Shown: positions 7,042 to 15,072, counted from the stretch's first letter. The stretch: 16,532 nt of DNA from an uncultured Ruminococcus sp. (GCA_902773065.1 CACYDD010000347.1:1-16532), one strand, 5' to 3'. Made by a program: numbers and translations. Notes: generated from the letters alone by a model not told the origin.

Positions 7042-7161
7042 GTTATTTCCTCCTGTTATTATAGACATTCTTGCAGCCATTTGGTGCAGAGGACTGTCCG
7101 TTTCAAAGTACGGATTTTCATCCGAGCTATGAACCCCATCACAAGTGACGGTTTCAAAGAC
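7042..7161 (-). promoter_or_regulatory. Foldable rplS leader
   Basis: About 120 bases separate the predicted transcript start from rplS. Visible structure includes CGGAT-GAAA-ATCCG (7111-7124) and a competing pairing CCGT/ACGG that reuses part of it (7098-7113). The motif CTTTGAAAC occurs twice, near both ends of the paired region. A hairpin with a bulged C, TGCACC/GGCTGCA (7072-7088), lies near the ribosome site. This fits a ribosomal-protein autoregulatory leader. Membership of the known L19 leader family cannot be confirmed by eye. Confidence 0.45.
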
Positions 7162-7167
7162 TTACCT

Positions 7168-7196
7168 ATTATAACACATCTTCATCCGATTTTCAA
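7168..7196 (-). promoter_or_regulatory. Sigma-A promoter for rplS
   Basis: On the minus strand TTGAAA (7191-7196), a 17-base spacer and TATAAT (7168-7173) form a near-consensus promoter lying 24 bases beyond the pgsA stop. Transcription would start near 7161. Confidence 0.85.
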
Positions 7197-7219
7197 GTAT
7201 TATTTTAAATTTTTGACCT

Positions 7220-7813
7220 TTATTTAGCATTTTTAATGAATTCAAAATTCTGTACCATATAGATCACACCGGAAATGACTGTAAAGAGAACGGAGATCCA
7301 GATTGCGACTTCGCCGATGATGCTAAAAATATTCGTCAAAGCATCAATATTTTCAAGCTGTATCAGATTCATTCTGCCCAGTTCGAGTATATATTGCAGG
7401 AGCATTACAAGGAGTACTGCTGCGATCTGGCTGATCGTTTTTGCCTTTCCCCAGTTGTTGGCAGCGACTACCTTTCCTTTGGCAGAAGCTACCAGACGAA
7501 TCGCCGTAACCATAAATTCCCTTGATACCACGATAGTTATGACAACCGCATTTGTCAAACCTAATTGTATAAAACAGGCAAGTGCTGCTAAAATCATAAT
7601 TTTATCGGCAAGCGGGTCGGCAAATTTACCGAAATCAGTAATCATGTTGTATTTTCTTGCAATTTTTCCGTCCAGATGGTCGGTATAGGAGGCAATACCA
7701 AAAATCGCCAGTGCAATTAAATAGTGATGCGGTATTCCCGGCATCAGCAGAAAGAATATGTAAAACGGTACAAGAATAATTCTCATGACCGTTAATTTGT
7801 TCGGCAGGTTCAT
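7220..7813 (-). CDS. pgsA: CDP-diacylglycerol--glycerol-3-phosphate 3-phosphatidyltransferase
   Basis: This 197-residue membrane enzyme makes phosphatidylglycerol phosphate, the committed step to acidic phospholipids. The CDP-alcohol phosphotransferase signature D-x2-DG-x2-AR-x8-G-x3-D-x3-D is complete: Asp45, Asp48, Gly49, Ala52, Arg53, Gly62, Asp66, Asp70. The flanks are strongly hydrophobic with several membrane segments. The frame reaches 7843, but the ATG at 7813 follows AGAGGA and gives MNLPNKLTVMRI, the typical family start. It follows rimO by 26 bases. No terminator is visible before the rplS promoter. Confidence 0.95.
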   Translation of the reverse strand: MNLPNKLTVMRIILVPFYIFFLLMPGIPHHYLIALAIFGIASYTDHLDGKIARKYNMITDFGKFADPLADKIMILAALACFIQLGLTNAVVITIVVSREFMVTAIRLVASAKGKVVAANNWGKAKTISQIAAVLLVMLLQYILELGRMNLIQLENIDALTNIFSIIGEVAIWISVLFTVISGVIYMVQNFEFIKNAK

Positions 7814-7839
7814 AACATTTCCTCTTTTTCTTTCATTAT

Positions 7840-9171
7840 TCATTCCACCGTCTCTCCCATAAGGTCGCAGTCGAGGGAGTCGGTAACGGCGACACGAATG
7901 ATATCACCGATTCTCGGCTTTTTGTCGCCGCTAATGAAGTAGACTTTTGCATCTACTTCGGGAGCATCGGCGGCACTTCTGCCGAAATAACATTCGGTTT
8001 GCCTGTCATAACCTTCACAGAGAACATTGATGGTTCTGCCGATATACCGGCGTGTATTTTCCGCCATAATGCGACTTTGCTGTTCCATGATGATCTCCTG
8101 ACGGCGGCGTTTGATATCCTCATCAAGCTGTTCTTTCATTTTAGCGGCAGGCGTATCTTCTTCTATGGAGTAGGCAAAACAGCCCATTCTTTCAAAACGC
8201 ATTTCCTCCACAAATTCGGAAAGCTCGATAAATTCTTCTTTTGTTTCCCCGGGGAAACCTGTCATAAGCGTTGTTCTTATGGTAATTCCCGGTATTTCCT
8301 TACGCAGACGGCTGACCAGATCGGTCAGGGATTTTCTGTCGCCTTTTCTGTTCATCAGCTTCAGGATTCTGCCGTTGCAGTGCTGCATCGGAATATCAAT
8401 GTATTTGAGAATTTTAGGCTCTGTTGCCATTACTTCAATCAGTTCATCCGTAATTCTTTCGGGATAGCAATAAAGCACTCTTATGTATTGCAGCTTTTCG
8501 ATCGCACACAATTTTCTTAAAAGCTCCGGCAGCAGAGATTTTCCGCCGAAGTCTTCGCCATAGCGTGAGGTATCCTGTGCAATGATAATGAATTCCTTTA
8601 CGCCCTTTTCACTCAGCTCTTCTGCCTCTCTGAGAATATCTTCCATCGGTCTGCTGCGGAATTTACCTCTGATCAGCGGTATGGCACAATAGGTGCAGTG
8701 ATTGTCGCAGCCCTCGGCAATTTTGAGGTAGGAATAATAAAACGGTGTGGAACGCACTCTGCCGCCGCAAAGCGGAAGTTCGGTTTTTTCGGGAAACAGC
8801 TCTGTTTTCTGTTTTTCCAGCGTTTTGCTGATAACTTCGGCAATGTTTTTATTGCCGCCGATTCCGACAACAGCATCCACTTCATACAGTTCTTTCATTA
8901 CCTCACCCTTGTACCGTTCTGCCAGACAACCCGTTACAATAATAGCTTTAATGATTCCTCTTTTTTTCAGCCGTGCAAGCTCCAGTATTTCATCAATACT
9001 TTCTTTCTTAGCGTCCTCTATAAAACCACAGGTATTAACGATTGCTACATCGCTGTGTTCTACATTCTGTACCAGTTCAAAACCTGCTTCACGCAGATTA
9101 TACAGTATCATTTCTCCGTCAACTCTGTTCTTTGAACAACCCAGGCTGACCATTCCGACCTTTACAGCCAT
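7840..9171 (-). CDS. rimO: Ribosomal protein S12 methylthiotransferase RimO
   Basis: The 443-residue radical-SAM enzyme adds a methylthio group to a conserved aspartate of ribosomal protein S12. The N-terminal methylthiotransferase domain has Cys12 (SLGCSKNRVD), Cys48 (VNTCGFI) and Cys82 (TGCLAERY) for one iron-sulfur cluster. The radical-SAM CxxxCxxC is Cys155, Cys159, Cys162 (EGCDNHCTYCAIP). A TRAM-like domain closes the protein. The SLGCSKNRVDGE opening distinguishes RimO from MiaB. It lies 31 bases after recX and 26 before pgsA. Confidence 0.96.
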   Translation of the reverse strand: MAVKVGMVSLGCSKNRVDGEMILYNLREAGFELVQNVEHSDVAIVNTCGFIEDAKKESIDEILELARLKKRGIIKAIIVTGCLAERYKGEVMKELYEVDAVVGIGGNKNIAEVISKTLEKQKTELFPEKTELPLCGGRVRSTPFYYSYLKIAEGCDNHCTYCAIPLIRGKFRSRPMEDILREAEELSEKGVKEFIIIAQDTSRYGEDFGGKSLLPELLRKLCAIEKLQYIRVLYCYPERITDELIEVMATEPKILKYIDIPMQHCNGRILKLMNRKGDRKSLTDLVSRLRKEIPGITIRTTLMTGFPGETKEEFIELSEFVEEMRFERMGCFAYSIEEDTPAAKMKEQLDEDIKRRRQEIIMEQQSRIMAENTRRYIGRTINVLCEGYDRQTECYFGRSAADAPEVDAKVYFISGDKKPRIGDIIRVAVTDSLDCDLMGETVE

Positions 9172-9202
9172 TTATCATATTCATCCTTTCGCTGACAAAA
9201 TT

Positions 9203-9805
9203 TCATTCTGTAAACTCCGCCATTGCTTCTTTGATATCGTACCAACTGTAGCCCATTGATTCCAGTCCGTTGACGGCTCTCGCTCTACCCTTTTCATCAT
9301 CAAGATAACGTGCGTATTTCGTTTCCAGAAGGGAAACAATCTGCTCAACAGGATCAGGCTCCAGTTCCTCCAGTATTTCATCGATCAGATCACGTTCTAT
9401 GCCCTTTTTCTGCATTTCAAAGGACGCTCTTTTGATTGAATACTTTTTCTTTGTCAGAAGCTGCTGTGCATATTCTCTTGCAAAGGCTTCATCATCGATC
9501 AAACCAAGCTCTTCCAACCGCTCCACTGCCAGCTCCGCCGCATTTTCTCCGTAAAGCGGGATCAGTTTGTCCATGATTTCCTTGCGTGTCCTTGCTCTGT
9601 ATTCGATCAGGTACAGTGCCTTTTCTTTTGCTCTGTTGATCTTTGATTTTTCCAGCAGCTCATACAGTTCTTCATCGGTAATATCCGAGCCTGTTTTTTT
9701 TCCTGATGAAATGAGCGTGACGGTGTCTATGCTGACCGCATATTCACCGTCTATAAAAAGGGCACTCATGCCTTTTTTTCTCTCTTCAACCGCCGTGATC
9801 AGCAT
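9203..9805 (-). CDS. recX: Regulatory protein RecX
   Basis: The 200-residue protein belongs to the RecX family, which binds RecA filaments and modulates recombination. Helical three-helix repeats are visible: ALYLIEYRARTRKEIMDKL, then ERLEELGLIDDEAFAREY, then SIKRASFEMQKKGIERDLID. The frame opens far upstream inside recA as an Arg/Lys-rich stretch that is only a shadow of the recA tail. The ATG at 9805 comes one base after the recA stop (TGATATG) and gives the proper family start. Coupling to recA therefore looks direct. Confidence 0.93.
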   Translation of the reverse strand: MLITAVEERKKGMSALFIDGEYAVSIDTVTLISSGKKTGSDITDEELYELLEKSKINRAKEKALYLIEYRARTRKEIMDKLIPLYGENAAELAVERLEELGLIDDEAFAREYAQQLLTKKKYSIKRASFEMQKKGIERDLIDEILEELEPDPVEQIVSLLETKYARYLDDEKGRARAVNGLESMGYSWYDIKEAMAEFTE

Positions 9806-9806
9806 A

Positions 9807-10976
9807 TCAGTCCACCATAATATCAATATCGGCATCGGAGGTACGTCCCTTTGCTTCTTCCGGTGCAGCCGCAGGTACTTCTTCGGCAGGCTTCGTTGCA
9901 GGACGTTCTTCCGCAGCAGGTGCTTCTTCCGCTTCCGCAGCCGCAGCAGCCTTCTTGGTCGTCTTTTTCGCACTCTGTCTTGTAAAGGTCAGTTTATCCT
10001 TATTTGCCATCAGCTCGTCTTCTGCTTTCTGTGCAATTTCAGGATTGTTTTTCAGGAACTCCTTGGCATTGTCTCTGCCCTGTCCGATACGATTGCCGTC
10101 ATACGAGAACCATGCGCCGCTCTTTTTGATGATATCAAGCTGAACCGCAAGATCAAGCAACTCGCCGACTCTTGAAATTCCCTGACCGTACATAATATCA
10201 TATTCTGCCTCACGGAACGGAGGAGCTATTTTATTTTTCACAACCTTGGCTCTTGTTCTCGAACCTACCACTTCGCCGCCCACTTTCAGCGTATCGATCT
10301 TACGGATATCAATACGAACGGAGGCATAGAATTTCAACGCACGTCCGCCGGGAGTTGTTTCAGGATTGCCGAACATAATTCCGACTTTTTCACGCAGCTG
10401 GTTGATGAAAATTGCAACACAGTTCAGCTTGGAAATTGAACCTGCCAGCTTTCTGAGTGCCTGCGACATCAGTCTTGCCTGCAAGCCTACGTGAGCTGCA
10501 CCCATATCACCTTCAATTTCCGCCTTTGGTGCAAGAGCCGCTACTGAGTCCACAACGATAATGTCGATCGCACCCGAACGCACAAGTGCTTCTGCAATTT
10601 CAAGAGCGTCCTCACCTGTATCGGGCTGAGAAACCAGAAGCGAATCAATATCAACGCCGAGAGCCTTTGCATAAATCGGGTCAAGAGCGTGTTCCACATC
10701 GATAAACGCTGCATAACCGCCCTTTTTCTGTGCTTCGGCTATACAATGAAGTGCAAGCGTTGTTTTACCCGATGATTCGGGACCGTAAATCTCCACGATT
10801 CTTCCCTTCGGGAGACCGCCTATTCCCAGTGCCATATCCAGCGAAAGCGAACCTGTCGGAATCGCATCAACCTGCATTGCTGCATTCTGACCCAAACGCA
10901 TGACTGCACCCTTACCGAACTGTTTTTCTATCTGATGTAACGCTGTTTCCAGTGCTTTTTCCTTATCGATTGCCAT
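9807..10976 (-). CDS. recA: Recombinase RecA
   Basis: The 389-residue protein is a full RecA: Walker A GPESSGKTT at 65-73, Walker B IIVVDSVAAL ending near 148 (Asp143), the EGDMG loop, and the NQLREKVGIMFGNPETTPGG DNA-binding region. It forms the strand-exchange filament and normally triggers LexA cleavage. It is longer than the usual roughly 350 residues because of a low-complexity tail (about 335-389) rich in Ala, Glu and Pro, ending in an acidic DADIDIMVD. The ATG at 10976 follows AAAGGA; a TTG 18 bases upstream is less likely. Promoter evidence lies directly upstream, and recX follows by one base. Confidence 0.99.
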   Translation of the reverse strand: MAIDKEKALETALHQIEKQFGKGAVMRLGQNAAMQVDAIPTGSLSLDMALGIGGLPKGRIVEIYGPESSGKTTLALHCIAEAQKKGGYAAFIDVEHALDPIYAKALGVDIDSLLVSQPDTGEDALEIAEALVRSGAIDIIVVDSVAALAPKAEIEGDMGAAHVGLQARLMSQALRKLAGSISKLNCVAIFINQLREKVGIMFGNPETTPGGRALKFYASVRIDIRKIDTLKVGGEVVGSRTRAKVVKNKIAPPFREAEYDIMYGQGISRVGELLDLAVQLDIIKKSGAWFSYDGNRIGQGRDNAKEFLKNNPEIAQKAEDELMANKDKLTFTRQSAKKTTKKAAAAAEAEEAPAAEERPATKPAEEVPAAAPEEAKGRTSDADIDIMVD

Positions 10977-11020
10977 AATTTTCAATCCTTTCAACGACTG
11001 TAGATTTATTTGATAATATC

Positions 11021-11049
11021 ATTATATATTTTTTTGTATAAAATTGCAA
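11021..11049 (-). promoter_or_regulatory. Sigma-A promoter for recA
   Basis: On the minus strand TTGCAA (11044-11049), a 17-base spacer and TATAAT (11021-11026) are visible. A perfect palindrome TGATA-A-TATCA (11011-11021) covers the transcript start and touches the -10. A second inverted repeat TACAA/TTGTA (11092-11096/11101-11105) lies upstream. No GAAC-N4-GTTC type SOS box was found in the region 10977-11152. Confidence 0.75.
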
Positions 11050-11152
11050 GTACCGGCGAGCCGCCGGACTCAATTACAAGAGCAATCTATGTACAATTTA
11101 TTGTATATATAAAAAGAAATTCTTTATCCTGACCCCTGTTCCGATACATTAA

Positions 11153-11184
11153 AATAGGGTTGCCCGTCAAAGAGCAACCCTATT
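11153..11184 (-). terminator. Rho-independent terminator of the prmC run
   Basis: AATAGGGTTGC (11153-11163) and GCAACCCTATT (11174-11184) form a perfect 11-bp stem with a ten-base loop. On the minus strand it is followed by TTTTAATG. It ends the transcript that contains prmC and the candidate structured RNA, and insulates recA. Confidence 0.85.
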
Positions 11185-11280
11185 GTCTTTTCATCGCTCG
11201 GTCACCATTTTATTTTACCGATGTGTCAGAACCGTCACACGTCATCATAACACGATGAACCCAAGACATACATCTTGTAC
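11153..11280 (-). ncRNA. Candidate small structured RNA between prmC and its terminator
   Basis: After the prmC stop, a TATAAT (11286-11291, minus strand) with only a poor -35 could start a transcript near 11280. The RNA can close with a 13-bp stem: 11253-11268 pairs with 11184-11196 (UGUCUU plus UUCAUCG with CGAUGAAAAGACA), interrupted only by a GGG bulge. Inside are a TCGGT/ACCGA hairpin (11198-11202/11217-11221) and a TGTG/CACA hairpin (11222-11225/11236-11239) extended past a mismatch by one C-G pair. The terminator follows immediately. A 19-codon ATG frame overlaps it but has no ribosome site. It may instead be a processed 3' end of the prmC transcript. No known family was recognised. 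Confidence 0.4.
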
Positions 11281-11336
11281 TTAATATTATATGCAATTAT
11301 TCTATAAAAATCTATAGACATAATATACAAAAATCA

Positions 11337-12191
11337 CTAATTTTTTTGTCCTGCAACGGTTCTGTCAAGACCGCCAAGATCTTTCAAAACCTGTATGTTT
11401 TCGATTCCTGCCATTTTAAGCATGGAAGACACCGCTTCTCCCTGTTCTTCTCCGATCTCCACAGAAACAATACCGCCGTTTTTCAGCTTCGGAAGCCATT
11501 TTTTGGAAATCACACGGTAGAATTCCAAGCCGTCCTCGCCGCCGTCCAGTGCCATTTGCGGCTCGAACTGCACTTCCTTCTGAAGTGCAGTTATTTCCGC
11601 AGTTCTGATGTAGGGCGGATTGGAAATGATCACATCAAAATAACCGTCCTCAAATTCTATGTAAACCTCAAAAACATCCTTGTTTAGAGGAGTCACATTC
11701 CTTGTTTCGTTACGGTCTATATTTTCACAAAGAAATTCATACGCACGATTGGAAATCTCAACCGCAAAAATATGTGCCTTTGGATATTTCTTCGCCAGAG
11801 CGATTGCTATTGCACCGCTACCGCTGCATAGATCGATGATCACAGGTTTCGTCATACCCTTTTCATCGATCAGACGCATACATTCACGAACACAGACTTC
11901 GGTATCATCTCTTGGAATCAGAACGCCTTCCCCTACTGACAACTCACAGTCCATAAAGCTCCATCCTTTCAGAAGATACTGTAAAGGATAGCCCTCAGCA
12001 CGTTTTTGTATATCACGGAAAAAATCTGTTTCTTTCTTGCTGTCGGCGGTACTGCTACGCTCTTTCAGAAATGACATTCTGTCAAGTCCGAAATGATATT
12101 CCAGCATACAGCGTACATCATAATCAGGTGAATCAAGACCGCTGTCCGTGAGAATACCAACTGCCTTTTTGTAAATTTCACCGTAAGTCAT
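11337..12191 (-). CDS. prmC: Release factor glutamine methyltransferase PrmC
   Basis: The 284-residue SAM-dependent enzyme methylates the glutamine of the GGQ motif in release factors RF1/RF2. An N-terminal helical domain (about 1-75) precedes the methyltransferase core: IPRDDTE at 92-98, SAM-binding DLCSGSGAIAIALA at 120-133, and catalytic NPPY at 191-194. The family usually has IPRPDTE, so Asp95 in place of Pro is a small variation. The start overlaps the stop of the YqhQ-like gene by four bases (ATGA). The release factor gene prfA, often nearby, is not in the window. Confidence 0.95.
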   Translation of the reverse strand: MTYGEIYKKAVGILTDSGLDSPDYDVRCMLEYHFGLDRMSFLKERSSTADSKKETDFFRDIQKRAEGYPLQYLLKGWSFMDCELSVGEGVLIPRDDTEVCVRECMRLIDEKGMTKPVIIDLCSGSGAIAIALAKKYPKAHIFAVEISNRAYEFLCENIDRNETRNVTPLNKDVFEVYIEFEDGYFDVIISNPPYIRTAEITALQKEVQFEPQMALDGGEDGLEFYRVISKKWLPKLKNGGIVSVEIGEEQGEAVSSMLKMAGIENIQVLKDLGGLDRTVAGQKN

Positions 12192-13165
12192 CCGATTCTG
12201 TCCTCACCATTTTCAGGGATAACATCCTCCATCGATTTGATAGCTACCTCTATCATATCATCAGTAGGCTCTTTTGTGGTGATATGCTGCATCCATACAC
12301 CGGGAGCGGCAATCATTCTTGTAATAATGTTATCATGTCTGCCGCAAAGCTTGATTAGTTCATAACCAATTCCGACAGTCAGCGGCAGAAGCATAAATTT
12401 GATCACAGGGCGTATGATCGGGTCGTTGACAGGGATAAACAGACCGATAATAATTCCCACGATCAGCATCAGCACCATAAAGCTTGTACCGCAGCGCGGA
12501 TGAAAGCGAATTTGCTTTCTGACGTTTTCCACGGTCAGGTCAAGACCATATTCATAGCAGAAAATCGTTTTATGTTCTGCCCCGTGATACTGAAATACAC
12601 GCTTTATATCTTTGTTCAACGTACACAGGCACATATACACAAGAAACAGGATAATTCTGATAACACCCTCAAATGCCGACTGCCAGAAACGCTCCATCCC
12701 AAGAACCGGCTCATTCATAAAGGTAAGCCAGTCTGCTGTCAAGTTAAACAGTACAGTAGGCAGAAAATAAAATACCGCAATACAGAAAGCCACCGCTAGA
12801 ACGGTAGAAATCACCATAATAATATTAATGATCTTGTCTTCGAAATGCTTGTCAAGCCACAAATCAAGCTTTGACGGCTGTTCGTCAGGGTCATCCTCCC
12901 CCTCCATTGCCTTGTCCGCAGACAGCATCAGGGCTTTTTCGCCTGTGACAAGCGAGTCAATCATATTGACAACTCCCCTTATCAGGGGCAACCGTAATAT
13001 TTTATGCTTTTTTACCCAGTTCAGCGGCTGAATTTCTTCCAGCTCGATCGAACCGTCATATTTTCTTACGGCAACGGTGGTCTTTTTCGGACCTCTCATC
13101 ATAATGCCTTCCATGAGAGCCTGACCGCCGATTGATGTAATCAGCTTCGTTTTCTCTTTCTTCAT
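12188..13165 (-). CDS. yqhQ: DUF1385 (YqhQ-like) membrane protein
   Basis: The 325-residue protein has the DUF1385 landmarks: SIGGQALMEGIMMRGP at 11-26, YHGAEHKTI at 193-201 and FHPRCGTSF at 221-229. Membrane segments are seen at about 112-136, 165-182, 228-246 and 252-270. The His/Cys-rich motifs suggest metal or cofactor handling, but no function is established. It sits before prmC, as in many Firmicutes. Its start overlaps the preceding small gene by ATGA (13162-13165), and its end overlaps prmC by ATGA. Confidence 0.9.
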   Translation of the reverse strand: MKKEKTKLITSIGGQALMEGIMMRGPKKTTVAVRKYDGSIELEEIQPLNWVKKHKILRLPLIRGVVNMIDSLVTGEKALMLSADKAMEGEDDPDEQPSKLDLWLDKHFEDKIINIIMVISTVLAVAFCIAVFYFLPTVLFNLTADWLTFMNEPVLGMERFWQSAFEGVIRIILFLVYMCLCTLNKDIKRVFQYHGAEHKTIFCYEYGLDLTVENVRKQIRFHPRCGTSFMVLMLIVGIIIGLFIPVNDPIIRPVIKFMLLPLTVGIGYELIKLCGRHDNIITRMIAAPGVWMQHITTKEPTDDMIEVAIKSMEDVIPENGEDRIG

Positions 13166-13566
13166 TCCTTTTCGCCTTTCTTTTTCTTGACTGTAATGAT
13201 CAGAGCAACCACTCCCGCCGTAAACACAACAGCAATGATCACTGCTATAGTATCTTTTACTCTCTTTCTTTCCGCAACAACAGATTCATCTTCCGGATCA
13301 TAACCGGAATAATCCCCTATCCTCGGAAATAATCCGGATTCGATCTGTGATTCCTCATAAACATAATCTTCCACAGCATACGGCTCTTCTGCCATTGCTG
13401 TTTCCGGTTCTTCCGTGTCGCTCTCTTCTGCTGTTGCCGGGTCATTACTTTCCTGACTGCTGACAGCGGGAGGCTCTGAACCTGCCGCAAAAACAGCAGA
13501 TGTCGAAACCAGGAGTGCGATACACATGACCAATAAAATGCTCAATATACTTTTGATTAATTTCAT
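13162..13566 (-). CDS. Small secreted, membrane-anchored acidic protein
   Basis: I do not recognise this 134-residue protein. It has a clear signal peptide (basic MKLIK, hydrophobic 6-24, probable cleavage after VFA at 27), then a roughly 75-residue Glu/Asp/Ser/Pro-rich ectodomain, a membrane segment at about 107-126 and a KKKK cytoplasmic tail. This is the layout of a single-pass membrane protein with its acidic part outside. GAGGA precedes the ATG. It lies 19 bases after the sensor kinase gene and overlaps yqhQ by four bases, so it is co-expressed with both. A role as a partner or target of the kinase is conjecture. Confidence 0.75.
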   Translation of the reverse strand: MKLIKSILSILLVMCIALLVSTSAVFAAGSEPPAVSSQESNDPATAEESDTEEPETAMAEEPYAVEDYVYEESQIESGLFPRIGDYSGYDPEDESVVAERKRVKDTIAVIIAVVFTAGVVALIITVKKKKGEKE

Positions 13567-13585
13567 CTTATTATCCTCATGTTAT

Positions 13586-15016
13586 TTACGATTCCATCTC
13601 CGGAACGTCAGAGTCCTCGGGCGGTTTTTCATCAATGATCGGAATAGTAATAGTAACAGTTGTTCCGACATTTTCGGTACTGTCGATCTCCAGCTCACCG
13701 TTGTGCAGCCTTACGATTTCGTCAGCAACAGCAAGACCGATACCCGAACCTCTGACTGTCTGGTTGGCTTTATAGAACTTCTGCTTTACCTTCGGCAAGT
13801 CCTCTGCCGATATGCCGCAGCCGTTGTCAGCGATTGTAATAATAATATTATCCGCAACGTGTTCGACCGTGATATTGACAACACCGTCCGAGGACGAATA
13901 TTTCAGCGCATTGTCAATAATATTGATAAACACCTGCCGCAAACGGTTGGTATCGCCGATGATCGGCGGCAGCATTTCGGGCGCTTCATAGACAATATGT
14001 TTGTTTTCCTTTGCTGCTCTCTCCTTTTGCATATAAATGGATTCATCAAGTTCTGCCAGAATATCCACCTTATCCATGATCAAAATCATTCTGTCCTGCT
14101 GTATTCTTGAAAAATCAAGCACCTCTTCCACAATACCGCCCAGACGTTCTGTTTCCTTGATAATAATTCCCATGCCCTTTTCAAGCGTTTTTTTATCCTG
14201 AAAACCATCCATCTGCATGGTTTCAGCCCAGCCCTTGATAGCGGTGAGCGGTGTACGCAGTTCGTGAGAAACGGAGGAAATAAAATCATTTTTCATTTTA
14301 TCCGCTGTTCCGAGTTCTCCTGCCATGTAGTTAATGGTATCGCACAGATCACCGATCTCATCATCATAGAATTTATCGATCCTTGCATTGAAATCTCCCT
14401 GTGCGATTTTCTTAGCCGTATCACTGATTTCCCTGACAGGCCGTACGATCGACCTGAGAAAATAGGTACTCGATATGAAAATAAAAAACATGATCAGGAT
14501 TCCGACAAGACACACAAGCGAAATAGCGATAAAGATCTTCCTGTCTGCTTCTTCCAGTGATACCAAATAACGTATCGCACCGACAGGCTTGTTGTTGCCG
14601 TCTGTAATGACTCTTGTCAACGCCATCACATTTTCGCCCGAACTGATTTTGCCGTGCCAGTCAGCGGAATGATCGTTGTTTCCAAGTGCCTCGTCATAAT
14701 CAGGCATTTGCTGATCGTTGTCAGGTGTAAAGCCTGTAGAGTTGATGACGGCCTCGCCGTCCTTATTGATGACCATCAGCTCCATCAGTTCTTTATCGGG
14801 AAAATTTTCGACATATTCCCTTGCTGTATCGGTAAAGCTGTCGTCATAATCGCTGAAAATATTGACAAGTTCGCTTGAACGGCCGCTGAGTGTCTGTCGA
14901 ATCCCGTTGTAATAAAAATTCTGCACAACCAGTGCAAACGCTATGATAAGCACACATAATATCATCAGTATCACAGCAAAGGTATTGAACACCCAGCGTT
15001 TCGTTAATCCCTTCAA
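13586..15016 (-). CDS. Sensor histidine kinase (HAMP-HisKA-HATPase)
   Basis: The 476-residue kinase has membrane segments at about 11-32 and 161-186, enclosing an extracytoplasmic domain of about 128 residues. A HAMP linker (about 186-238) follows, then the phosphoacceptor His251 in SSVSHELRTPLT and the ATPase domain with N box (Asn369 in NIIDNALKYS), G1 DNGCG at 397-401 and G2 GSGIGLA at 423-429. The C-terminus is a short acidic tail. The open frame begins with TTG (15014-15016), just after GGAG; an in-frame TGA lies seven codons upstream and no ATG gives a better start. It pairs with the response regulator 53 bases upstream. The stimulus is unknown. Confidence 0.95.
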   Translation of the reverse strand: MKGLTKRWVFNTFAVILMILCVLIIAFALVVQNFYYNGIRQTLSGRSSELVNIFSDYDDSFTDTAREYVENFPDKELMELMVINKDGEAVINSTGFTPDNDQQMPDYDEALGNNDHSADWHGKISSGENVMALTRVITDGNNKPVGAIRYLVSLEEADRKIFIAISLVCLVGILIMFFIFISSTYFLRSIVRPVREISDTAKKIAQGDFNARIDKFYDDEIGDLCDTINYMAGELGTADKMKNDFISSVSHELRTPLTAIKGWAETMQMDGFQDKKTLEKGMGIIIKETERLGGIVEEVLDFSRIQQDRMILIMDKVDILAELDESIYMQKERAAKENKHIVYEAPEMLPPIIGDTNRLRQVFINIIDNALKYSSSDGVVNITVEHVADNIIITIADNGCGISAEDLPKVKQKFYKANQTVRGSGIGLAVADEIVRLHNGELEIDSTENVGTTVTITIPIIDEKPPEDSDVPEMES

Positions 15017-15044
15017 TCCTTCTCCAACCTTCTTTCACCGAACA

Positions 15045-15072
15045 TTATTCTTTATTCTTTATTCTTTTCTTA
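15045..15072. repeat. Short heptad tandem repeat in the regulator-kinase gap
   Basis: TTATTCT is repeated three times in perfect 7-bp register (15045-15065), followed by a degenerate unit TTTCTTA (15066-15072) that overlaps the stop codon of the response regulator gene. The 7-bp period and the position hard against a stop codon repeat what is seen at 301-420, although the unit sequence differs. Confidence 0.55.

Noticed and set aside
9806..9973. N-terminal Arg/Lys-rich extension of recX
   Set aside because: It is an alternate-frame reading of the recA Ala/Glu tail. The ATG at 9805 directly after the recA stop gives the normal RecX start and length.
11212..11268. 19-codon ATG frame inside the candidate RNA (ends CDGSDTSVK)
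   Set aside because: There is no ribosome site, and the frame lies within the paired stems. Self-complementarity explains the sequence better than coding does.
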